The notes beneath the pieces were generated by a model, which saw only the letters and a program-made list of their open reading frames with translations, made no database searches and was not told where the DNA came from. The translations under genes were made by a program, and so were the position numbers. DNA of 64,000 nt from Semisulcospira habei (Eukaryota > Mollusca > Gastropoda > Semisulcospiridae). Shown one piece after another: positions 56,979 through 64,000 of this stretch. The number at the start of each line of letters is the position of its first letter. Within the stretch, counting starts at the first letter, position 1. The stretch lies in contig BTPG01000003.1 in the NCBI GenBank assembly GCA_036245525.1, positions 187,876,033 to 187,940,032 of the forward strand, given 5' to 3'.

Positions 56979-57150
56979 GTAGGATCACGAGGCAGTGCGT
57001 GCTGGTGAGAGCTGGGGCACCCACTAAGACTGTCGCGTCCACTCAGTAGAGAGAGACGGGAGGATAGAAAGTAACTTTCACACAGTCAGTGCCAATGTAA
57101 TTTACCGGACACCTCATTCACTGTCTACGCGCACCAGACGTACCTAACAC

Positions 57151-57219
57151 CACACTGGTCGTCTCCCTCGGGGCGCTACCGCTGATAGCGGTAGCGACTC
57201 GAGGGAGACAACCAGTGTG
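57151..57219. repeat. Family J hairpin
   Basis: CACACTGGTCGTCTCCCTCG with its inverse, centred on GCTACCGCTGATAGCGGTAGC. The single arm CACACTGGTTGTCTCCCTCG also occurs at 10975. Confidence 0.8.
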
Positions 57220-57496
57220 AGCTAACACTGCAAAGGCAAAAGATATCTAGTACATTTTTGCCTCTTGGGGTTTTAACTTGTTCAGATTCGTTCGGCTGTA
57301 AATGAAGAGCTAGCCGAGGAGCTGGTTACATATCGCTCCAAATGTATGATTCTGGATCCTGTGGCGCGGGTCCGTCACGTCAAAAATGACCGCACACCAG
57401 CAAATGATGATCAGCACATTTTGCTGATTCAGACGTACATCTGCCTTTTTCGCATGTATTTATGCGCTATGTGGCACAAACAGTTATGTCCATTTA

Positions 57497-57553
57497 TTTA
57501 GAAAAGCGAGATTTTCATTTTTTAACAATGATATCTCGCTTTTCTCAAAAATG
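57497..57553. repeat. Family P hairpin
   Basis: AGAAAAGCGAGATTTTCATT with inverse TGATATCTCGCTTTTCT. Confidence 0.75.
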
Positions 57554-57632
57554 TACATTCTGGCTTTTGTCACATACCGGCAGAAAATTGTGTACCGGTT
57601 CAAGCTAGGATATATATTTCTTACTAAACAAA

Positions 57633-57792
57633 TTAACCCATTCAGCCCTGATGCCCTACAGCTGTCGGCGCCAAGCTAATCTGGCACTACCCTTGAATTA
57701 TCATGGTCGATCCATCTCCTACAAAATGTGCATAGTCGTTAGATGACGCCTCCAAAATTTGGGAAATACGTGCGCCGGGATGAAAGAGTTAA
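57633..57792. mobile_element. TB1 MITE with left hairpin arm deleted
   Basis: TTAACCCATTCAGCCCTGAT at the left jumps from CCCTACAGCTG to TCGGCGCCAAGC. The right arm and CCGGGATGAAAGAGTTAA remain. Confidence 0.85.
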
Positions 57793-58090
57793 GAGTTTGG
57801 CATCTGGATGACTGAATGTACATTTGTGTTCCTTGGAAAGTGGGACACCATCGAGCGCTCAACTCACAATCTTAATCACAGAGGGGAGGGAAATCGAAGA
57901 TTTTTCTGCCAAGAACTGCGTGCCCCTGACGGTGCGAGCGTCAGGATGGCTATGGGAAAAGTTGTATACCCATTGACGTTGGGAGCTCTTGGTTGTCAGG
58001 AGACACAACTGGCTTCCGAATCCTGTGTCCTAATTACACGTGGATGCCGTCCGGCCGTCTGGGCTGTAGCCTGACTGGTCGTCTGGGCTG

Positions 58091-58421
58091 TTAACCCTTA
58101 TCATTCGGAATACACCAGTGTGTGAAATAAGTGTGACTAAATTTGTTCAAGGGTAGTGCCAGAATAGCATGGCGCCTCTAGGCGCCAAGCTATTCTGGCA
58201 CCACCCTTGTACTAAAGCCATTGGTCTGTACCCTTATCTGTAAGTACTATAATGTAGCTTATCAGACCAAAAAGGTGACTGCCAAGCGTTAAAATGCAAA
58301 GAAGTACCCAACGGAGAAAGAAGCGTGTTTCTTTCTCCGTTGGGTACTTCTTTTTATAATGTAGCTTGCATATGGCAGTGTGAAAATTAGAAGCTTTGAG
58401 CCTCAGTATGATATGGGTTAA
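58091..58421. mobile_element. TB4 hairpin MITE with nested hairpin
   Basis: TTAACCCTTATCATTCGGAA at the left and CAGTATGATATGGGTTAA at the right. Hairpin B at 58141-58211. It is interrupted at 58261-58354 by a family D hairpin. Confidence 0.9.
58261..58354. mobile_element. Family D hairpin with 13-bp target duplication
   Basis: Flanked by TATAATGTAGCTT at 58248-58260 and 58355-58367. The 94-bp insert contains GAAGTACCCAACGGAGAAAG with its inverse TTTCTCCGTTGGGTACTTC. Undisrupted TB4 copies (5149, 63163) show the single TATAATGTAGCTT. Confidence 0.9.
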
Positions 58422-58473
58422 ACAACTATTGTTGGACAACTCAGTGCTTGCCTCTTTCAACTCCAAGGCCATG

Positions 58474-58701
58474 TTGACCCCTTGGCTTCCAGTGATCACG
58501 AATTTTCGCGTCTGATGCCACTGAACTCTGACATTAGCGTGAATAAAGCAGATGCAAATGGGTCAAATATATATAATAAGAACATACAACTAACAAGAGA
58601 CATAAATCCTCATGAGCCCCCGCGACTGAGGGTGTTCATGAGGGTTTATGTCTCTTGCATCTGGATTGCGTTCGCCTTTCCCCTGGCAGTGATGGGGTTA
58701 A
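58474..58701. mobile_element. TA-type hairpin MITE, second subtype
   Basis: TTGACCCCTTGGCTTCCAGT at the left and GGCAGTGATGGGGTTAA at the right. Hairpin A at 58594-58658 has AAATCC and GGGTTT on its arms. Confidence 0.85.
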
Positions 58702-58795
58702 AGGGGCCTTCTCCAGGCAAGGCAGGGTTAACAGTCCGCACTATCTCCTTCATAAATGTTCTTCGGTGTGTTTTACAGCTCCCTCCCCTCAGTCC

Positions 58796-58901
58796 TGACT
58801 TTTGACATTTAGGAGGTTTCACTGTCACCTGACACCCCCCCCCCCACACCCACCCACCACCCCTCAACCCTCCCCCCTTCCCCCCCCCCCCCCCCCCCAG
58901 C

Positions 58902-58947
<46 letters not shown>

Positions 58948-58950
58948 GAG
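58796..58950. repeat. C-rich repeat and (CA)n microsatellite
   Basis: ACATTTAGGAGGTTTCACTG, CCCCACC tracts, then CA at 58903-58945. Sequence 58951-59638 has another C-rich block at 59150-59210 and no recognisable gene. Confidence 0.75.
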
Positions 58951-59638
58951 AGGCTGAAAGCGTTGTCACGTACATCAAGATAGATTAGCTAAGATACACT
59001 AGATGAATACAGAGCAACGTACAACATGCAAATAGACGCCTAGAACTACTCTGAAGACTTAGTATCATCGTAACCGATCCTGGAAATATTCAGTGGTGGT
59101 TCCAGAATAGCGTGGCGCCAGGACGCCTTCTAGCGACCACCCACCTCCAACCCACACCATCCTACTACTATCCTCCACCCCACCCCTACCCCCCCCCCTC
59201 CCACCCGCTCGGTCTCTCCTGATCCGCTACAGAACGACCTCCTATGCAAATCTCGGAACTCTGTAAATATAGCTCTCGACAGAATGTTAACGAAGCCAGA
59301 AAGGGACCCAGATCAGTAGTTCACTGCAACATTGCTGACACCAGAAGCACAAGGGTTATCCACCATGAGTGTTTCTGATGCCTAGAGTGTTACAAAGGTA
59401 ACAATACGTCTGTTACAGTTCATCTCTTTAATTGAGAGTTATGGGTTATTTAATTATTTCAATGAGTGAATGATAATGCCATGTGTTGTATGGGCAGACA
59501 GTGAATTTCCCTATGAGGGATTAATAAAGTATTATTGTATTGTATCCTCATCTCCCACTTTGTCTTCATGACGTCTGAAAAAAAAAACAGATTTCGATAC
59601 ATGGTTATCCGACAGATGTTCAGATGCTTATGAATACA

Positions 59639-59704
59639 GCAAGAGGCATAGATCTTCATGAGCCCCCGCAACTGCGGGGGCTCATGAAGATATGCGCCTC
59701 TTGC
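59639..59704. repeat. Hairpin A, solitary
   Basis: AGATCTTCATGAGC on the left and GCTCATGAAGAT on the right, with the same C-to-T change reflected on both arms. Confidence 0.85.
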
Positions 59705-59720
59705 GAATAGATTTCCTGTC

Positions 59721-59812
59721 TTCTGAACCATACACTGGGACTTGCTTTTTCAGCAAACCGCCAGTGTATGGTTCAGAAAACAGAACCATATACACTAGTG
59801 GTTTGTGAAAAA
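59721..59812. repeat. Family K inverted repeats
   Basis: TCTGAACCATACACTGG and CCAGTGTATGGTTCAGA pair around TTGCTTTTTCAGCAAACCG. A partly duplicated third arm (ACCATATACACTAGTGG) follows. Confidence 0.7.
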
Positions 59813-60077
59813 GCAGACCCCAGTAAATATAGCCATCGACAGATGTTAACAAAACTAGCACGAGAACAGATAACTAGGTCCTTCTAAGCCCCAGCAATCG
59901 GCCATGGAGGCCAATGAGGCTCTGTGCCTCTTAACCCATCCACTGCGGATATGAAAATGAACACAATCCAAACGCAAGAGGCATAGATCCTCATGAGCCC
60001 CCGCAGTTGCGGGGGCGCATGAGGATCTGTGCCTCTTGCTGGCACCACTTGGTATCCATGCATCTTTTTTGGACAAA

Positions 60078-60303
60078 ATCCAGACCAAAAAGGTGACTGC
60101 CAAGTGCGTAAAATGCAGCGAAGAACCCAACGGAGAAAGAAACACGCTTAAAAAAGACAGTTACAACACAGTTTATTAATATTTCGCCTTTTTTTCAAAT
60201 TAGACAAACAAACAAGCATAGAATTCAGTCGCTACCTATCTTAAAGTGTGTTGTAACTGCCTTTTCTGCGCGTGTTTCATTTTTCGTTGAGTTCTTCTCT
60301 TGT
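60078..60303. mobile_element. Family D inverted-repeat element
   Basis: CCAGACCAAAAAGGTGACTG and GAACCCAACGGAGAAAGAAA at the left are matched by TTTCATTTTTCGTTGAGTTC at the right. TTACAACAC and GTGTTGTAA are the inner arm ends. Confidence 0.7.
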
Positions 60304-60333
60304 TTCAACGGCCGGGTCTCTTTAGCGTTAAAA

Positions 60334-60542
60334 TTAACGCATTGTACACCAAGACCGAAATCCCCACATTTTTCCCTTGTCCTCTGAAGACTGCATTGCA
60401 GTGCAGGACACAGATCGACCATGATATCGGCCTATGGGCGCCACCGATCGGCCGATGGGCGCCAAGCTATTCTGGCATCACCCTTGAACTTTCATGGTCG
60501 ATCCATAACTTGCTCTGGTGTGTCTGGGGTAGAATGAGTTAA
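60334..60542. mobile_element. TB2 hairpin MITE, damaged hairpin
   Basis: TTAACGCATTGTACACCAAG at the left is decayed; CTGGGGTAGAATGAGTTAA at the right is intact. The left hairpin arm is replaced by ATATCGGCCTATGGGCGCCA. Confidence 0.85.
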
Positions 60543-60759
60543 CACGGAAAGGTTTCAGGAACGCAGCCTACGCCCACTGGCATTGAAAGGGTTAAGCTTG
60601 CAGATGGATTTTGTTCCTTCTAGAACATACGGACTCTTCTCCTCCCCCAGCCCCACCCCACCCCACCCCACCCATCCCCACCCCCTCGTCCCCCCTTTCC
60701 CCCTCAGTTAGTGATCGGACTCCAGTCAATACGTACAGTAATTGACAGATCCAAGGCAA

Positions 60760-60824
60760 CAAGAGGCATAGATCCTCATGAGCCCCCGCATTCGCGGGGG
60801 CTCATGAGGATCTATGCCTCTTGC
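60760..60824. repeat. Hairpin A, solitary
   Basis: A near-perfect stem of about 30 bp around GCATTCGC, set between two C-rich blocks (60640-60715 and 60860-60910). Confidence 0.87.
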
Positions 60825-61159
60825 TTCTATGAGACATCGGGACTCACCACCCGTTAACATCATCCCCCACCTCACCCGCCCACCCATCCACCCCACCACC
60901 CACCACCCGCAGTTAGTGATCCGATGCCAGGGCATCAGCACATTGGCGTCCATCTATCTGTGTGCGCGAAGAAAGTGGAGGAACTGGACCAGAATAATTG
61001 GCGAAATATTTGTCACTGGCTCCGGCCCCTGGTCCCTACTGGCATAAACCACGGCGTAGGAGGGGGTAGGGTAGGGATGGGTATGGGAAAGGGCCCTTTC
61101 TTCTTCCGACACGGTAGTGCCCATAGTAAGCTTAAGCCTTTGTTGCCTCTTGTTTTCAG

Positions 61160-61285
61160 TTTTCAAGTTGGATCCTACCTTTCATTGAGCAGTATGTGCA
61201 AGGCCTTTTGCTAAAGTTAATTAAAAACCTGTACTCAGCAAGAACAAGTACAGCATTCTTTAAAGTTCTTTTAAATTTGGTCTAG
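61160..61285 (+). other. Possible terminal exon, speculative
   Basis: The pyrimidine-rich tract and CAG of TTGCCTCTTGTTTTCAG (ending 61159) look like a 3' splice site, followed by 41 open codons (for example WILPFIEQYVQGLLLKLI) and TAG. I recognise no family and no upstream exon, and 41 codons is within chance. The rest of 61040-61960 is AT-rich with no other signal. Confidence 0.12.
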
Positions 61286-61971
61286 ATAATGATACAAAGC
61301 CAGGAGCTACTGAAGTTAAGCTTTGTTGTTGTTGTTGTTGTTGTTGCTGTTGTGTTTTGATTAGTTTTCTGTTCATGGATAGACTTATTCAGACTAAATG
61401 TCTCTACTGTGGGCTAAGTTTTTCAGTAAATAGATTTTTTTTATAAAAACGCAACAGTATTCTCACTGTGTGTGGCATTCTTGTCCCTGCACTACATGGT
61501 GACCTCTGATGTTCAGTGACCTGCACGCGACCTGTGACGTATATTTACAACATTGGGAAACTGTCTAGAGTTCTGGCCAATCCTGGAGTGAGAGGTAAAA
61601 TGCAATAAGGTCACATGATTAACAGTTTTTTGTTGTTTTTTTAAAGTGTGTGTATCATGTATTCCTTAAGCAGAACTACTACAAATAGCATACTTTTTTA
61701 AACATCAGGAACACATTAGCCTCATAACCACTCACGCTTCGTCTGTATCACTGTTCCGCGCCTCCCTCCCCTCTCCTGCCTGTGTGATTATCATACTTCA
61801 GGCGGTGGGTCCGAACACTTTTCAAAATCTTCCTACCCCATACAGAACGCCAGGCTAAGTATCGACCACTGTCAGCAAGTATTACCTTGTCAGCGGAAAG
61901 CAGTACTTGGCTTGGAGACCGCAAAGTACTTTCTATCCCATCAAGCTTCCGGTAAAATCACCCGTCCTCAT

Positions 61972-62037
61972 GCAAGAGGCATAGATCCTCATGGTCCCCC
62001 GCAATATCGGGGGCTTATGAGGATCTATGCCTCTTGC
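61972..62037. repeat. Hairpin A, solitary
   Basis: GCAAGAGGCATAGATCCTCA with inverse; the loop side has GTCCCCCGCAATATCGGGGGC. Confidence 0.85.
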
Positions 62038-62417
62038 TGACGCGATTGCGTTTGTGTCTTTTGATAAGAGAGAGACTGATCTAGGATTGAGTACTGCGTG
62101 TGATGATATGGGCAAAGTAGAAAATCCTTCACAAGTGGTCACCAGCACGGAGGTTTCTGACGGTACGCCTGTTGCTGAATAAAACGGTGTTTACCAGCCG
62201 AAGTAGGATTTCAGGTTTTTCGGGTTAAATATAGCCGGCGGCTGGACAGTTTTAAATCTTGTAAACACACTGACGCACAAGCTCGCACTGACGCGTGCAA
62301 ACATAAGCGCACGCGCCGCGCGCGTACATACACATGTGCACGACGCTCGTAAGCACACACTGACGCACACACGCACAAACACTCATGGGCGCGTGCGCGC
62401 CTACGTACCCCCCACCC

Positions 62418-62419
62418 TT

Positions 62420-62484
<65 letters not shown>

Positions 62485-62578
62485 CAAGTACATGCATACA
62501 CACTCAGACAGACTTAGGTTCAGGCCATTGACCTTTGAGAGAGAGAGAGAGAGAGAGTACGCACTAGGTTTGTTTTTT

Positions 62579-62664
<86 letters not shown>
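62418..62664. repeat. (CA)n, (GA)n and (GT)n microsatellites
   Basis: CA at 62421-62486, a short GA at 62538-62558 and GT at 62584-62664. The CA and GT arrays face each other and could form a long stem. Sequence 62038-62417 and 62665-62930 has no recognisable gene. Confidence 0.93.
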
Positions 62665-62666
<2 letters not shown>

Positions 62667-62927
62667 CACCATCCATGTAAGAGACTGAGGCAAAGTTTGT
62701 CCACAGGGGCTCTAAGGATCTTTATCCCTGGATGATCCTATTCACGTCTGTGTTACTCGGAGAAAGGATATACATCGCGTGTTCAGGGTCGTATGAGGAA
62801 GAATTGAAAATCGTGCCTAACAAGCCGCTGGAGCCGATCAAGTTTATCTCCATCCACACAAAGCAATCAATCACTCACTGCGCGTCTCTCTATGCCTCCC
62901 GCTGTTTGAAATTTTTTTAATGCACCG

Positions 62928-62965
62928 TGATAGCTCAAGGGTTGTGCCTGATTAGCTTGGCGCCT
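62928..62965. repeat. Hairpin B left-arm fragment
   Basis: CGTGATAGCTCAAGGGTTGT, then CTGATTAGCTTGGCGCC; the right arm is missing. Confidence 0.75.
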
Positions 62966-63000
62966 TCACTGAGGGATCATATGACAGTGGGATAAATACG

Positions 63001-63230
63001 TTAACGCCTTATCATTCGGAATACACCAGTGTGTGAAATAAGTTTGACTAAAATAGTTCAAGGGTAGTGTCAGAATAGCTTGGCGCCTCTAGGCGCCAAG
63101 CTATTCTAGCACCACCCTTGAACTAAAGCCATTGTCCTATATCCTTATCTGTAAGTACTATAATGTAGCTTGCATATGGCAGTGTACAAATTTGAAGTTT
63201 TTAGCTTTTAGCTTTTATGATATGGGTTAA
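63001..63230. mobile_element. TB4 hairpin MITE
   Basis: TTAACGCCTTATCATTCGGA at the left and TTATGATATGGGTTAA at the right. Hairpin B at 63055-63124. It contains the uninterrupted TATAATGTAGCTTGC that is the target of the 58261 insertion. Confidence 0.92.
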
Positions 63231-63269
63231 ACCATGGTAGCTGATGATTCACGAGGTCTCGAATAACTT

Positions 63270-63334
63270 TTGACACACAGCTCTGGCTCCTTGGCGGCAG
63301 AGACTCGATGCCAGAGCGTGTGTGTCAAAAGCAA
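63270..63334. repeat. Family L hairpin
   Basis: CTTTTGACACACAGCTCTGG at the left and CCAGAGCGTGTGTGTCAAAAG at the right; arms about 20 bp. Confidence 0.75.
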
Positions 63335-63374
63335 GTAAAATCGAATAAATCATCACCACTCACGGTTAAACATA

Positions 63375-63475
63375 TATACTGACGAGCAAAAGAAACACGA
63401 CCTTTTTGAAATCATCAGAAACACTAGTGTTTCCCATGATCCAAAAAATGTCGCATTTCTTTTGCTCGTCAGTAT
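63375..63475. mobile_element. Family M mini-element, mariner-like tips
   Basis: TACTGACGAGCAAAAGAAAC at the left and TTCTTTTGCTCGTCAGTA at the right, with an inner hairpin ACACTAGTGT. TA flanks fit a Tc1/mariner-type target. Related to 53283-53358. Confidence 0.7.
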
Positions 63476-63778
63476 AGATATAGTCACGGAATATTTAAAC
63501 ACTGTGAAGCAGTCTTCCGAAATAAAATTCCTCCAGTCAATAATTAATGATGTGGCGATTTCAACTTTTCTCAAGTTCCAAATCAGATTGTGTTGGATGT
63601 GATCAAAGGTCACGTAATGCGAAGACTGAATTGCACTCTTACCTCCCTTTATTAAAAAAAAGATGTTTTCGTTTTCAACGCAGAAGTCCAGTGAGGTAGG
63701 AACCGGATGGGGCTTGTGGGGGGGGGGGGGGGGGCTGGTTTCCCATTGAAATTGTGAGAGGGGTGGGTCAGAGTATCC

Positions 63779-63782
<4 letters not shown>

Positions 63783-63850
<68 letters not shown>
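63783..63850. repeat. (CA)n microsatellite
   Basis: CA array, preceded by poly-G at 63718-63733 and followed by a CCCCACCC tract. Sequence 63476-63717 has no recognisable gene. Confidence 0.95.
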
Positions 63851-63854
<4 letters not shown>

Positions 63855-64000
63855 ACACATCCCCACCCCACCCCCACCCCCACCCACCCTACATACACAC
63901 CCCACCCCCATCTCTCCTCCATATTTTGGGAGAAAAAAAAAAGATTATATTTATTCTAGATGAGAAAAAAAAAAGTTTTTTAGACTTTCATGTTTGATTT

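Larger units (their letters stand above)
59931..60595. mobile_element. TA hairpin MITE carrying two nested insertions
   Basis: TTAACCCATCCACTGCGG at the left and GGCATTGAAAGGGTTAA at the right. Hairpin A at 59974-60039. A family D element and a TB2 MITE separate the 3' half into pieces. A decayed hairpin A fragment also lies just upstream (59878-59930). Confidence 0.82.

Overview
The window looks like an intergenic, repeat-saturated stretch of a metazoan nuclear genome, most likely a mollusc and probably a gastropod. This is an inference from three things: RTE-type, CR1/L2-type and RNase-H-bearing LINE remains, SINE-like tails ending in (ACTA)n, and very long CA, CT, GATA, CATA and TA microsatellites. 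I find no convincing host protein-coding gene, rRNA or tRNA. All recognisable protein sequence belongs to retrotransposons.

The dominant content is a set of short non-autonomous DNA elements bounded by TTAA. In my working names, TA elements end in TTAACCCCTTCACTGCC and carry hairpin core A, whose stem starts GCAAGAGGCATAGATCCTC. TB elements carry hairpin core B, whose stem starts TTCAAGGGTRGTGCCAGA and closes on GGCGCC. Core B occurs with at least four kinds of ends: TB1 (TTAACCCATTCAGCCCTGA), TB2 (TTAACTCATTCTACCCCA), TB3 (TTAACCCATTACATCCTGA) and TB4 (TTAACCCTTATCATTCGGA). TTAA plus CCC-type tips fits piggyBac-like, or possibly Kolobok-like, mobilisation. No transposase is encoded here. Other palindrome families (C to P) lack the TTAA signature, except the large element at 46060-47641.

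Layout. 1-1.7 kb: hairpins. 1.7-5.9 kb: a chain of four TTAA elements sharing boundaries, the first split by a full-length RTE-like LINE (1716-5021, intact 1004-aa ORF, 12-bp target-site duplication). 6-8 kb: C-rich dispersed repeat and long microsatellites. 8-21.7 kb: many hairpin elements, with a tandemly triplicated TA element at 19.0-19.6 kb. 22-23.6 kb: a second, 5'-truncated copy of the same LINE inside a TB1 element. 25-26 kb: an older RTE-like fragment. 30-31, 34.6-36.3 and 43.5-44.2 kb: three CR1/L2-like LINE copies. 33.5-36.4 kb: a deep nest of elements. 36.4-43.5 kb: a composite satellite whose roughly 610/735-bp monomers each contain one hairpin A, one hairpin B and a SINE-like piece. 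46.06-47.64 kb: a long-terminal-inverted-repeat, TTAA-ended element filled with microsatellite. 52.8 kb: a 190-bp near-perfect palindrome. 53.5-54.5 kb: a 34-bp minisatellite apparently expanded from one arm of hairpin A. 56-64 kb: more hairpin elements, several nested.

The parts interact by insertion, not as a pathway. LINEs land in MITEs, MITEs land at TTAA in LINEs and in each other, and some MITEs have been amplified in tandem into satellite DNA. Within many elements the two hairpin arms share substitutions that other copies lack. All comparisons were made by eye.
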